A DNA stretch of 64,000 nucleotides from Diogma glabrata (GCA_963693315.1 OY856186.1:85112759-85176758), one strand, 5' to 3'; positions 47,831 through 61,262 are shown, counted from the stretch's first letter. The notes: generated from the sequence alone by a model not told the origin. Numbers and translations: made by a program.

Positions 47831-50340
47831 TTTCCAAAAACCTTATAACAGTCAATGTCAACCTTATAATAGTCAAAAAAAATAAAAGATTTGAATAAAA
47901 GAAATTAATTTTTTTTTCTTAGAAATAAACTATTTTGATATTTTGCAGTAATTGCACGACATATGATATAGCGTAGGTTTGTGTCATAAATTGTCACACA
48001 CATGTTCTGTGGTAGATTTGATATTTGTTTGTTGCAAAATTGGATAGATATAATTTTGCTTGTAGGTAGCTAATTTTCTTTTTAAAATTTGTTCGATATC
48101 TGTTTGAAATTAGTTTGTTTTGTTTAAACTAATCTGATACATCAGATTCTACTGAAACTGTCTGATCTCGAAATCTACCTATTTCTAGCGGATATACGTG
48201 CCGCTTGGACTCTTATTTCTCCTACTTTGTTGTTTTTTCATCATCGTGCTACTGTTGCATGAAATTTTCTGTCGTAAATTTGTGATTGAGTCACCTTATA
48301 CCTAAAATCAACATTTTACTATATTTTCATGTCAGTGTGTTACGAAGCAGTTGTCCCTAAAGTGATTTCTGGCATGTTCAGCGAATATATACTTTACTGA
48401 TTCTAAACAGTCGAAATAATTCTTATTCTTCGTTATATCCATGTAGAATCGTAATTTCAGTGGTTCTTTTTCTTTCTTTATTTTGGCTGCCTTTTGTTGA
48501 GTTTTTTCTGTATTTTGTAGTTTTTTAAATTATATCAACAAAAAAAAATTGAATTATGATTGCTTGATGAAAAAGAAAACCTGGCTTGGCTGGTGGTTAA
48601 ACAGTAACTTATTTTGGAATGGATGCTCTTCCAGCGAATTCATAAGTTGGTTGTAATAGTTTTATTCGAAAATAAAAGTAAGATAACACAAATTTAAATT
48701 TAAATAGTAAATTTGAAAGTTCATTTTTTCGAACTTCAGTTTTCAAAATTTTTTGTTATTAAAAATTGTTGAAAAAAATATTGAGCAATTTGAATTTTAG
48801 TCGGTATCACCGTTCTTGAGTAATTTAATATCAAAGTTATATCGGATTGGCAAAATTTTCATTTTTCGTGCATGTTGGAGTGCCGCCTACGCTAAAACTA
48901 TGCACTTTAAAAAAATTGTAAGATAAGCACTACTTTTTATTTTGTGCATACTACTTATATGCCATGTTTCAAAGAAATCAAAAATGGTCCAGTTTTCACA
49001 ACTCAATCTAGAACACGTTTTTCTTCATATAAATTATAAGCGGAGTATTTCGAATTTTATTCTAAAAATAAGAATATTCAAATTTAAAGTAATCCGCTAA
49101 TAATTCACTAATTTGGATCGGTTCCGGCATTTAAATTAAAACAAACATAAAACCATTTATGTGTAGTGTAATATTTTAACATTTTTTCAGCTAATTGTTT
49201 TGTTGCGTCACCACACAATATTAATTAGTAATACCAATTTCTTTCTTCATAAATGATAAACATTTTTTGTAAAACTTACGCATAGTATTACATGTAATAC
49301 AGTTGTTCAAATTTATGTAATTGTAGAGAAGTTGTTTGGTGAGATGAAATATGAAAATGGTTAACTTGCATTATATTGAGGGATATGAGGAAATTTTTAA
49401 TTGGTGTGTGATGAAGAGTGTAATTAAAAAGAAGCAAAATATAGAGAGCCTGACTATACATAAGCGATCAATATTGATCCAGAATGAATATATAATTTTA
49501 AATCAAAATTGAAACTAATTATGTAAATAAAACCAAGCTTTAAATATTATTTTTTGCAATTAAATTGAATAAAAGTAAGAACTTGCAGTAAATTTTTATG
49601 CAATAATATATCTTATCAAAAAGATTATATCGTTTCTTCGGTGATAAAACTTATAAGAAGATATTTGGTAATCTCATGGTGATGATGATTTTCAAATTGA
49701 TTTTGAAATGAGTGAATTAATAAAAGCCTATGTGTACTAAGATAGATAATAATATCTTGAGATTTTATGACACCAAAGTTGTTGCTAATTGGCGATAATG
49801 TGCAACTTAGTGAGAAGTGTTCATATTATGCAGAAAGATGAAAGGAAGAAATTCGTGTTTTATGGTTGTAAAATCAATGAAGAAAATCCAATTTTTTAAA
49901 GTCCAAATTTTGTTACATTTTTTCTAATGAAATATCAAAAAAAAAATTGAACATTTTTTTCTAACTATTACCAAAAGTTTAGAGCTGTCGGGTTAATCCT
50001 CTTCAGATTAATAGGTTAATCCTCGTGAGATTTCATTAAACTAATTGATAGTCGAATTTTAAATAAAGGAATGGAATTAGGTAACTCCTTGTCAGATTTC
50101 ATAAAACTTGTTTAAAGTCGAATTTTAAATGAAGGAATGGAATTAAAGTTGGTCATCTTGTTATTAATTTTCATGGTTCGTGCTATGACAATGGAATAAC
50201 GAAATAATTGGGAACAGCATATTGAGTGCTTTTGTCCCTATATATTGGAATTGTTTATAGCATCTATTAAAGGTAAAAGTCCTGCCTCAGTTTTAGTAAT
50301 TCCTGTAATGCGTTCATAACGTATCGTGCAACGCCATTTG
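47831..50340. other. AT-rich sequence with a dispersed repeat
   Basis: No gene seen. Position 48,169-48,181 carries a single arm (CGAAATCTACCTA) of the 29-bp hairpin repeat in reverse orientation. Positions 48,780-49,290 are the second copy of the two-module repeat from 13,440. A ~66-bp tandem duplication with AGTCGAATTTTAAATRAAGG lies at about 50,020-50,150. Confidence 0.5.
48780..49290. repeat. Two-module dispersed repeat, copy 2
   Basis: 49,060-49,290 matches 13,440-13,690 in the same orientation. 48,815-49,020 matches 13,740-13,960 in reverse. Shared words include GCCAATCCGATATAA (as its complement), CATGTTGGAGTGCC and GGTTCCGGCATTTAA. Confidence 0.65.
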
Positions 50341-50357
50341 TTGTTGTGTATAATGCT

Positions 50358-50750
50358 CGCCTGTTCACTGGCGCAACTATTACTTTTATACTAATATATT
50401 ATTATTGTTCAACAATCACCTGTAGCTTTAGCGCAACGAATTTTTATGATATTTATTACTTTATTGATATTGCCCAGCATTCGCTCGTGGCTTTGGCGCA
50501 ACGACTTTTATTATATTGATTTACTTTATTATTGTTGAAAGATCGCCTATAGCTCTGACGCAACAAATTTTTTTTTATATAACATTATTATTGATATTGT
50601 CCAACAATCGCCTGTACCAAGGCGAAACGATTGTTATTATATTAATTGACTGTTCAAATTCAACGTTCGCCAGTAATTTTGGCGCAACGAGTTTTATTAC
50701 ATGGATTTAGTATTCAAATTCAATAATCGCTGTACCATTTGCGCAACGAT
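50358..50750 (+). repeat. Seven-unit array of short hairpins, ~60-65-bp period
   Basis: The motif YCGCC-TGTA-N(4-6)-GGCGCAACGA recurs with CGCC (or CACC/CGCT) at 50,358, 50,417, 50,482, 50,544, 50,609, 50,668 and 50,728 (spacings 59, 65, 62, 65, 59, 60). CGCC pairs with GGCG around a 9-11-nt loop in the best units. The sequence between is AT-rich with TTTATTATATT-like blocks. Single diverged copies may lie at 50,311 and 51,432. Confidence 0.75.
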
Positions 50751-50759
50751 TTGTCGTTT

Positions 50760-53440
50760 TATGCTAATTATTATTATATGTTACTCGCCATGTTTGGTTA
50801 GTTTGAAAAAAGCATGAAGAGTTTGAATAAGTACAAATTATGGTGTGAGTGAAACATCTTAGTTTTTTTAAATTTAATAATTATATTTACTGTGGTGTAC
50901 CCATCAAATCATGTGGTGTACCCAATGGTCTTGTATCCTCCAACTTTTGGGTTCGTCATTGTACCTGTTATTTGCTCATTTCAATCCGACTTCTTGTGAA
51001 ACTTTTGCGTGCAATTCAGAAATTGTACTATGCTGTGGAAAGAAATGATTGAACTCACAGAATACTACAGCAAAGCTACTCCACTTGGTAAAGCTATCTG
51101 ATTTATGTGATGCAGTGATAGTGATGTAAATAAGGCTTGACTCAACTGGGTTTACTCAAGGAGTTTTAACATTAAGCCAACCACTAGCACCCTCAAAGCA
51201 TTGAGATCTTCATTGTACATCTGCTTCAAATGAGGAGATTTAAAAGACTCAGTAATCCCGTGAGCAACACAAGACTAGATCAGATAAAATAAGAGTATTT
51301 TCATTTACTTATGTTGTTTATCTGTAAGCTCAAAAATAGCATAACCAATATAAACCCCCAGTAAATCCATTCTAGTGATGTTCGTATTTAAGCACTTTAC
51401 CGTTCGCATTTTACCGAGTAGTGGGGAAAGTTAGCGCAACAGGTTGTTAAGGGCTCGACTCATCTGTATTATTTCGATTTCTCAACAAAAATTTCATATA
51501 ATATTATAATAGTAATTAAATATACTAGCTACATATTCCAAATTATATTACAAGTGCTTGATAATTATTGTAACAAATTTATTATTAATAGTATTTTGTC
51601 AAGTACCTCAACAAAATTTTGTTTATGTTCATGCATGCCAAGTCTACCTTATTCGAAAAAATAACATGAAAACACATAAATAAAACTTATCATCACGGTT
51701 CCTTTTACAATCCAAGAAATTAAAAATTATTCTAAAACAACTTCAACCTGCATTTCAACCTCTTTTCAGTCGCTTATATAGCTCTTAGAAATTCAGACAG
51801 AGCTTTGTAAGCGTTTGGAAGGAAGGAAAATACTAATGAGCTAACAGATCAGTGAAGAGGAAAAGTAGAGAAACAAAAGCAGCTTTAATACACATTAATA
51901 TTGCAGGATAGTCTGTTACTTCTGAAAGTTTTACTGTACCGTCACTTGCCAAATATCAATTACTGCACACTTCAGCCACGCGTCAAAATTACGCTATTGA
52001 AAAGGCTAGTATATGGCTACCAAAATCTTAATCATGACAGACCCTGCAACATAAAAGAAGAACGGTGTTTCTTTTTGCATTTTTTGCAATTTTTTTAACA
52101 TTTATAGTGCTTTTCAATGTCTTCTGTGGTTTGATTTATTTAAAAACAGTCACAGTCTAACCAAATTGTGTTACTCAAACATAGAGGGAACCAAAACTTT
52201 ACCTATTTTAGTGAGCAGATTACTCTAAAACTCAAGAATGCAGTTCTCATGTTTTTAAAAATGTTACAAATATTCAATATTTGTAAATTTTATCAAAATA
52301 TTTTAATACAAATGGTCGTTATAATTTTTTAGTTTTTTCGAATTTTAAGACTAACTTCGTAACCACTAGCTGGATTTAACTGAAGCCCAAAATTATCAAT
52401 GATATATAACCTGTCCGCATACTTCCAAAAAATATGACCATGAGAGTGCAGCTAAATTCTATTGCACTTTAAATCGTTGATTGTAGATATCAATTAGACA
52501 CTGCAATTCACAAGGCTGGCTTTCTAAAATGATAAAAATATATCCAAATATTTTTATTAAAATATATTAACCTAAACGACCGTTATAACGCTCTAGTTTG
52601 TCGAGCTTTTAAAGCTCCAGCTAGTCGCTTGATCCACTACCTGGATTTGACCAGTTGACAAACTTTCCAAAATATTATCCATCACAATATTTTTAAAACA
52701 TAAACATATATAAATTTATTTATAATCTTATTTTGTTTTTCTATTTTTCGCTTGTCATATAAAGCTGTTTGGTACCAAAATTTATGTGAAATTTAAAATA
52801 ACACACATTGCAATAGGTAAAGTTTTTTATGAAATCTACTTAAAAACTGAAATACAGAAGATAATTGGAAATAATACAGCAGCATACTAGAAAACCTAAA
52901 AAAGCAATCAAATCAAAACGAGACCATTACATAAACTGGTACTATTACAGTATGAAAACACTTACATACAGAACGCGATAAAGTGAAAGTTAGTGATAGA
53001 ACGCGATATAGTAAGAGAAATTTAAAGGTAGTTGTTAATCTTTATTAATTTTGAAATGTTTAATATTTACATTTCATTTAAATTGTTATCATTACTGTGA
53101 TTAGATGCTGAAGGTATAGTTCAAAAGTTTCCAAAGAAGAATTGTGTACTGCACCTTTACGATTTTATTTTTTATTCAGAGATCAATCAACAGTTGAAGA
53201 GTTGCATATTACGGAATGATTCGTTTGACATTGTAAAAATTTTACCATTCATTTTCATTTTACGTAAATAACCCTGTAATAAATAAACGTTGTATCTTCA
53301 TTAACTAAATTAACGTTAGAGCTAAATTAACACCAATAACGCTTGAATGACATTACAGAATAATTTAAATAAAAGAGATATTAGAAATTTGACAATTAAC
53401 TTCAAAGCAGAGCAAAAACATTTTTGAAACAAACTTTAGA
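50760..53440. other. AT-rich sequence with a repeat related to 34.7 kb and 46.9 kb
   Basis: No gene seen. About 52,195-52,842 is a diverged reverse copy of a repeat that combines the ~300-bp units of 46,918-47,830 with the 29-bp hairpin. TTTACCTATT (52,199) and AATAGGTAAA (52,812) form an inverted pair at its two ends. Confidence 0.5.
52814..52842. repeat. 29-bp dispersed hairpin repeat, copy 3 (diverged)
   Basis: TAGGTAAAGTTTTTTATGAA followed by ATCTACTTA. Same length and position of arms as the other copies, with mutations in both. CATTGCAA precedes it, the reverse of the TTGCAATG flank of the 34,711 copy. Confidence 0.5.
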
Positions 53441-53720
53441 ATTATCAGAGCGATTTTTTTAATAGAGTGGTCAAATTATGGAACTCAATGCCTGGCTCCG
53501 TATTTCCCGATGAATATTCTCCTCAGATGTTTAAAGAAAATGTCAATCGTCACTTAAAACAATTAGTATAGTTATCCCCATATCCACATTCCTTCCATTT
53601 TCCTCATCTTCTTCCTTTATAGTTGACATGGTATCTTCGGATATTCAAAGAGTCTGAATAATGAATATTTCATATTTAGTGTGCTAAACATGTCCAACTA
53701 ATTAAAAAAAAAAAAAAAAA
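53441..53720 (+). mobile_element. LINE family A, copy 4: 3' stub
   Basis: Encodes only the last residues of ORF2, NRVVKLWNSMPGSVFPDEYS and then PQMFKENVNRHLKQLV, ending at TAG 53,569-53,571. This aligns with FFNRVSHLWNALPAWVFPDN of copy 1. A one-base T insertion shifts the frame just upstream. The 3' UTR (ATGGTATCTTCGGATATTCA) and a poly(A) at 53,704-53,720 follow. It is a heavily 5'-truncated insertion. Confidence 0.85.
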
Positions 53721-54767
53721 TAAAGTGATATTTTAACAGTAAACGAAATTTTATAAGAGGAAGTCGAAAAAAAATCAAAACCTTGTACGGCAATATTTTT
53801 GGCTAATTTTCTGAAGCTGTAGACGGAATATCGTACCTCTTGAGAGTCCTACTACAATATCATTGCCCAAGTATAACAAGTCTTTGTGTAGCTACGAAAA
53901 AAAATATTTCACAATTTCCAGCAATCCCACCCATAAAAACAATTTTGGGATTATTTTTCTAATAAAAACTCTTCAATTTCGTTGGTAATTAACCTTCATT
54001 AATAAGTTAATATCTCATAGATAAGTAAATAACAAAATTTAATCAACAACATGAAAGAGAGTTATGTTTTTGTCAATTAAAATATAAATATTTGATTTAC
54101 GAAAAATACACAAAATAACAGGTAGGATTTCATCTTCTTACTTAGATACTGTAAAATATTCCTTTTAGAAAATAAAATAAAATAATTTTGTTTACAAGAT
54201 GATTTTTAAATGGTTATCATGGGTTCAAGGTTTTAAAAAAAGCACAAACCTTACAAAATTAAGAATAATTTTATGGAAATTTCTGTTATAACTATTGATA
54301 ATTTAGACTTAATGGGATTGGGATTATGTTTTCTAAACTTGCTCTACTGTGACTCCCTCTCTCGTGAAACCTCTCTTAGAGGTTATTAGATTATTAGATG
54401 CACTAGTGCAGTCTTTCATTTGCAATTAATATAAATGATTTTCGTGGATATGATTTATAACGGGCATGTAAACATACACGTGGCAATTAAAATTAGTATC
54501 AGTTTAATCACTGATGAAACTATTTCTAGTCGAAAATAAGCTTCAGTTCTAAGGTTCACTGATTTTGTGATCACAATAAACGAAAATTAATCAAGAGCAT
54601 CAAATAACGAGAAAGTAACAAATTCCAGTCTGCCCTAGTCCCTCGTAATAATCTCTGATTCACTAGAAAAGTATTTATTTTCCATTCAATTAAATTGTTG
54701 ATATTCAATTAGTTATCTTGATGTAAATTTGTCAAAGCTAATCATTTAGTTAATACGTGAAAGATGC
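53721..54767. other. AT-rich sequence, no gene seen
   Basis: No open frame with recognisable content and no repeat partner noticed. Confidence 0.5.
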
Positions 54768-55536
54768 TTGCTTAAAACTCCTACAATTTTGTTGCAAATC
54801 TATTTTAGTTCTTTTCGTCCTTTATTGCCTGTAAATAAGAAATTTTTCTCAATAAAATTGTTAACTCCTACAAAATCTAAAAACATACCATTTAACATCT
54901 TATTAGAATCTCAAAAAATATTTACAGACTACTCATTCTTAAAATACTACTTTACTCTTAAACAAGCCTGTCTTTCAACACCTTACTAAATACTTATCAT
55001 ATTCTAAGAACTTTAAAAGTCCTATCAATTCTATCAACGTACAAAATTAACATCTTATTTGAATCTTCAAAAACTATTTACGATTTCCATCTATTTTGCA
55101 TCAAACCCGCCAAACATTTTTATACATGAAGATAGCGCTCGTGTATTTAAGTTCTAAATTGTAAATGTATGAGTGTGATTTTGTTTGTAAAGTATGTGTC
55201 CATTTTTTAATGACAAAATTTAAAAGACCAAAATTCAGAAATCAAAAAATTTATATATTTGAATTATGTGTAAGAAAATAATACTAATTTTCCATAATTT
55301 TCTCAATATTATGAAAAATTGAAACAAGACAAATAAAAAATATTAAAAATATATAATATTTTTTTTAAATCACTAAAATTAATTATTGAAAGAGCCTGTT
55401 TGCTTAGCGAGATTTTTTGCATTACATTCACTACAAAATTGCATTCGCACATAACTTTATATTCAAATAACAAATTAAAATTATTCAATTCAATTAAACG
55501 CATGTAAATTATTTCCGAAAATGTTAAATAAAACAA

Positions 55537-55951
55537 AGAATATGTAAAGATACTTTTTTTTTCTATTCTTATTTCTTGTTCTTTCTTTTCCTTTGTTTAT
55601 TTTTAATATCATGAAACAAATTTAGTTTCTCTTCGTTTTTTATTATTACAGAAACCCGAGTCGAGATTTAACTACTCCTTAAAACCTACAGATTCTACTA
55701 TTTAAAATTTAGAGTATTTAAGTATCACTTATTTTCAAAACAAAAATAACATCTCCATAACTCCTGCAATAGCTGCTTACCGGAAAAAATTCCATCCAAA
55801 TAGGCGTTAAAAATAAATTTTCTTTCGGACTTTTCTGTAATAATAAAAACGAAGAGAAACGAAATTTGTTTGATGATAATAAAAATAAACAAAAGGAAAG
55901 AAAGAAGAAGAAATAAGAATAGAAAAAAAAGTATTTTTATATATTCTAACA
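55537..55951. repeat. Inverted repeat with ~115-bp arms
   Basis: The left arm starts AGAATATGTAAAGATACTTT and the right arm, read in reverse, AGAATATATAAAAATACTTT. The arms then continue almost identically through TCTATTCTTATTTCTTSTTC to TCGTTTTTTATTATTACAGA. The 175-bp loop carries the block that recurs in reverse at 57,500-57,690. A strong hairpin in single-stranded form. Confidence 0.85.
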
Positions 55952-56095
55952 TGGCTGGTTTTAGGTGTAAAGTAGGATTTTAAGAATAAGTAGTCTGTAA
56001 ATAGTTAGATTCTAATTAGATGTCAAATAGTATGTTTTTAGATTTTGTAGGAGTTAATAAGTTTATCGAGGATAAAAATTCTTATTTACAGGCAA

Positions 56096-57409
56096 TTGAC
56101 TTTTGTCATGGCTATTGTATAAACTTATTTAAATTCTAAAATGTAAAAACACAATTAATTCACAGAAATGCCATCAAATCGATCATTTACCGTAAATCTT
56201 GAAAATTTAATAAGCAGACCGAGACGTTTAAACAATGGATTACTCCAGGGCTCAGTTCTTGCTCTACTTTTTAATGTTTACATCTCGGATTTACCAGACA
56301 CCACATCAAGAAAATTTATTTACGCAGATGATCTTGTGATTGCTATGCAATAAACATATAATGAATTGGGAAAAATAGAAGCAAAAAATAAGCTAACTTC
56401 GGATTTAGCTGTATTGAACGATTACTATAGTAAATGGACGTTACGCCCAAATCCTAATAAATGCGAAAATTCTTGGTTTCATCTTTCTAACAGATATAAT
56501 TTACGAGAAAGAAATTAATGTGAACTTTAACAATCAACCAATTCGTTATAACGCAACTCCAAAATATCTGGGAATTACTCTTGATAGATCCCTAACTTTC
56601 AGAAATCATTTTCTAAATATTAGTCATAAGCTAAAAACTAGAAATAATATTATACATCAACTAGCTGGATCAGATTGGGGAGCATCTACTACTACACTAA
56701 GAACCTCATCTTTATCACTTGTTTTTTCTTCAGCTGAATTTTGTGCACCAGTATGGTCTCATAGTTGACACAAACGTTTCATTGGCGTTCAAGCAAATAA
56801 TACCATGATGATAATACCTTCCTTGGTTACCTATACTTTCAAACATTGCACCACCTGAAATTAGAGAGAAATGACTTTGGTACGTGAAGCTAAAAAGATT
56901 CTAGAAAATATGGAGCTTCCAACTCATATTGATCTAAATAATAGAAATGTTAACCGACTAAAATCAAGATATCCACTCTGGTCAAAAATTTCTGCAATAG
57001 GAGACCTGAATAATTATTCTATCAACGAAACATCTCAGAAACTTTTTAATACATATGATTTTTAAAATAAACCATATAAAGAAATCCCTGGTTTTTCTGA
57101 AACTAGACGGCATTGGTGTATACTTAATAAAATAAGAACTAACTGTGGTAGATGTCAAAATAATCTTCATAGATGGTACCCTGAAATTCCCTCTAATTGT
57201 GACTGTAGAGCTTCAGATCAAACTTTTGATCATATAATTAATATCTGTCCTCTTAGATGGTGGATTAAATGGGATTCACAATTTAAGTGCCGAAGTTGTA
57301 CTCTGGATAGATAATCTGAACCTCTCTATTTAATATCCTAAAAATGGTTCTGTTTTTATCAAATTTGATGTACTGTTAAATTAAACTCAAACGAATAAAT
57401 AATAAATAG
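56096..57409 (+). mobile_element. LINE-B-related insertion, 5'-truncated, with 11-bp target duplication
   Basis: Flanked by TTTACAGGCAA at 56,085-56,095 and again at 57,410-57,420. It begins just before RT motif B, so it is strongly 5'-truncated, and ends in an AT-rich 3' tail (AACGAATAAATAATAAATAG). Removing it and one duplication reunites the two parts of the surrounding repeat (ATTGCCTGTAAATAAG on the minus strand). Confidence 0.85.
56168..57313 (+). pseudogene. LINE-B-type ORF2 C-terminal half, broken
   Basis: Reads LLQGSVLALLFNVYISDLPD, FIYADDLVIAMQ (motif C), then after a stop LTSDLAVLNDYYSKWTLRPN, LGITLDRSLTFRNHF, LKTRNNIIHQLAGSDWGAS, and finally LNKIRTNCGRCQNNLHRWYP with CDCRA and HIINICP. 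The order matches LINE-B at 10,400-9,240, including the Cys-rich tail. At least three stops and one frameshift are present. Motif B lacks the expected Pro of PQGS (LLQGS). Confidence 0.8.
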
Positions 57410-57690
57410 TTTACAGGCAATAAAGGACAAAAAGAACTAAAATAGGTTCATTTGAGAATGTCTACTACTTAAATCGTAGTTAAAGTTTGAATCGGGAAAG
57501 ACTAAAAGAAAATTTATTTATAACGCCTATTTAACAACTTAAATGGGATTTTTTCTGGTAAGTAGCTATTGCAGGAGTTATACAGATGTTATTTTCGTAT
57601 TGAAAATAAGTGATCCTTAGACACTCTAAATTCTAAATAGTAGAATCTGTAGGTTTTAAGTAGTAGTTAAATTTTGACTCGGGTTGATAA

Positions 57691-60600
57691 GCAATCGATA
57701 GAATTCCTATTATACTATTAAATGCATTCAAATAATAATGAAATTTTGAAATTTGAAATTTGAAATTTTTGTTTGTTTAACGTATATGTTCCATCCAGGA
57801 ACGTAGGGTTTCGACAAGGGACCCTTACCTGTGTTAATTTCAATTTAATTTTATGGTTGAGTTTGAATACTTAATTTAATCGATTAGTTTTATATGGGTG
57901 ATTAGCCCATAGAGTGTAATTTCCAATTTACCAACTTGACTATCGGTTGGTTGACTAAAACCAGTATGTTGATGGTTGTTATTGTTTTGTTTGAAAACAC
58001 TTCGCTTGAAAGTGCTACACACGAAATATAATCAAAACGGAATAATACATTTTTGATTTCTATTTTGTTTTTTTTTACTTATAGCTACATTTAAAAGAAT
58101 AAATAACTCAATAGAAGCAACGCACATGTAATTGAAACAACCAAAGAACCGTTCAATTTCTATTATATCACTCATATTTTCCAGTGCATTATACACAAAT
58201 ATTTTACAAAAATGTTTGACACAAAAGTTTTTTTTTTGACTAAGTAGTAAAAAAACTTCAGTTACAATAGACAGACAGACAAAAATAAAAGTTTGAAAAG
58301 ATCTTCCTATTTGAATAAAAAGAGGGAGGTAATCAGAAAAAATCATTTGAATAAAAATTATTTAGCTAAATCGCTAATTATTTGTATGGAATATTTTATA
58401 CAGTAACATCAGATTGTAAAAAATAATTTCAAGTTCACAAACTACCACCTGAGTTCACAGATTATCACCTTTGGCCAGAGCAACCTAATAAAACTATATT
58501 CCCTTAGAAATGGTTCCTGACCCGATCTAAGAGTATTTTATGGTGTAGGGCGTCCCCACGGCTTGTGAAGGAAAAATGTTGTCACAAAAATTAATTTCTT
58601 ACCTTCATCACAATGTTCTAAGTTATAGGTGGACGTTTTATAACTAAACTAGGTTTTGATAATTACCTCTTACACTTTTCTTCAAAGTTATTCTAATATC
58701 TCGTCCTTATAAATTACCTAAATACATTTAACCTCTTTATGCCTCAATTTCTTGAAAATCGATGTTTTATTAAATTTTATTCTTGTGTTTCTATGCTATA
58801 TAGTCCTTTTGTTGAAATTGAAGCTTATTGATTCCAGTAAGAGGTTTTACTCGGCTACCGGTTAAAAAAAGACACAATAACGGGAAAAGGATTTTTGCTT
58901 TTGAATTTTTGGCGAAGACGGTTTGGTTTTATTTCAAAAGCAGGGTACTAGACTTTCAGTTTTTGGCTTTTAAAATGTTGACTTCTGACACTAATAAGAC
59001 ATGACGAAGTAAGAGTAAAATAACTGTGACATTTAATTTATTTGTGTTAAGATTTAATATAGTATTTAATAAAGTGGTCAGAACATGATTGGCTCTCTAG
59101 TTTGTTTTGGCTACTAAATTAACCTTAAATTACAATTCGATAATTAAGGTCACTGTAGTAGTCTCAGCCTTGATTCAAAAAGATAAAGTGTTTGTTGTCT
59201 TAACAATTTTGGACATGCAAAATTCTTATGAATGCATTTCAAAACGATTTCGAGTAATGTATGTTACATTAATGTGTGTTCCATTTTCCCGTTACGATTT
59301 TTTTTTGTCCAGTAAGTACAACACTTTGACAGAATTAAAAAGCAAATTGTTGCCTTTAGTTTGGATTTAATTAGGTCAAAGCATGTTTTAATTTGTGTAT
59401 AGTAATTTATTTATTATACATTAAAACATGACACATGGCAATATTTAATAATATAATGAAAGCGACCATGCGACATACTTTATCTTGATGGTCATCTCAA
59501 CCTGTTATGGAATCGCACTACATTCTAAAACAAGATGACTTAATACAACATTAACTCACTAAAAAGCTTATCAATCAGTTAATCATAGAACATTCTCTAC
59601 CTCTACCAACACATTCCAATTAACCATTTCAAACACAAATTTTGATTAACAACATCAAATTAACAATACAATTTAAATAACTAAAGTTCATTGAGCAAAA
59701 CAACAATAGCGACTGCACTTACACAATATAGAAAAAAATGTAATTTCATTCCGTAACTCTCATCTTTTGTGACTATAAATTATAATTTGTTGCTTCTTCT
59801 ATTTTCTTTTGATTGTTACGCGATCCATCTTAATTATGCCTCTTAGCTAAGTTTTAGATTTTAGTGTGAGTATAAAATTTTGTAACATCATTATTATAAT
59901 TATTATGATTTATGTATGTTTATGGTAAAAATAATACTAAAATCTCTTATATAATAAATATATGATTGTATAAAAATAAATTTTGTTTTCACAAGAAAAA
60001 CATAGAATTTCAATCAATCTATTCTAAACCGTCATAATTTTAAATAGAAACAAAATACTTACTCCACCTTTTCCAAACTGATGATTATCTAATCTATCTA
60101 ATCAACAATTTGAAAAAAAAAATAATTTCACTTTCATATTCTTATTTATTTATAATAGTTTTTAATTTAACTGTGTTGAAATTACCAATAAAGTTAAAGA
60201 TCAAATTTTGATTTACCTATTATTAATTTATCTATGGGGCTTAAGTTTTCCAGTTTAATTATTAAGTCACGAATTGATCTGAATTGAAATCATTTTGGTT
60301 TTTGTTTTTGGAATAAATCTATGGAAATTCTTTGATTGAATTCAATTATTATAGATTGAAAATTTGAAATCAAATTGTAAAACACGTATCTGATCCACTT
60401 GATCCACTTTGTATATAAAAAAAATTGAATTATAAATATTTGTAGTAATTATGGTATGTGTGGTACCAACAGGTTAAATTGATAATATTTAAGTTGAAAA
60501 ACTGAAGTTTGTTGAGAGTGTAGAGCAAATAAAATCATTTTTGTTTGAGAAAATATCCTCAAACAACCAAACGTTTGTGCTGATATTGAAGAAAAGAAAA

Positions 60601-61000
60601 GGTTTGGATAGCCAACAAATTAAAGTAGAAGCATTTTTCAATAAACTAAATCTCTTTCTTATCTACTACAAGAGTATGAACATAGAGTATATTACTAAAC
60701 GAAAATTTTCGAAATATATCAACATAATTATCTACGTTGCCATATACACTTCTACATGAATAGTCAACCGTTAACATACACACACACACCGTTTTATTGG
60801 CTGGAATAATTTAATATTTATTACTTACTATGAATAATATTTATTACATACTTACTACTCACAAAATTCATATTCATTTTATTAGTTGGATGTTTCTATA
60901 AACATTTTTGAGACATGCTCTTTGTTGAGGTTTGCAGAGGCGCACACAAGGGAGAGTTTTCGTGACTGGACCTCCCCATAACCGATTAATTTTCAGCATG
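57691..61000. other. AT-rich sequence, no gene seen
   Basis: No recognised coding content. A small inverted repeat CATGTTTTAAT/ATTAAAACATG lies at about 59,383-59,431. Frames of 60-104 codons occur on both strands without known motifs. Confidence 0.5.
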
Positions 61001-61262
61001 TTTTTTTATTTGAAGTTAGGCATTGTTTAGTGTAACTAGAGTAAATTAAAAATTAATGTCTCTGAATATCAGAAGATAAGATGCTAAGTACGGAACTAAG
61101 GTTTGTGAGAATTGATCAATTTTTTGGAGGATTTTTTAACACTAACGTGTTAGTTGGAAGCAATTTTTTGGAGGATTTTTTAACCATACCCATGCACGTA
61201 AGGCCTTCCAGAGATGCCAGACTTCATGAAAAAAATCACCATGAAAAACAATAGTTCTACAT

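Larger units (their letters stand above)
54768..57690. repeat. Complex of nested inverted repeats
   Basis: A sequence near 54,786-54,985 (CCTTTATTGCCTGTAAATAA, then ACTCCTACAAAATCTAAAAA) recurs in reverse at 55,955-56,100. Another near 55,655-55,830 (AAAACCTACAGATTCTACTA, ATAACTCCTGCAATAGCT) recurs in reverse at 57,500-57,690. The reverse half was split by a LINE insertion at 56,096-57,409. A separate 115-bp-armed inverted repeat lies at 55,537-55,951. The whole looks like an unidentified foldback-type DNA element in several partial copies. No transposase was found. Confidence 0.7.

Noticed and set aside
50358..50750. CRISPR array
   Set aside because: Repeats are short, degenerate and hairpin-like, the spacers are AT-rich and alike, no cas gene is near, and the setting is animal DNA.
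54768..54989. A 73-codon gene
   Set aside because: It lies within a dispersed inverted-repeat block and has no recognisable motif.
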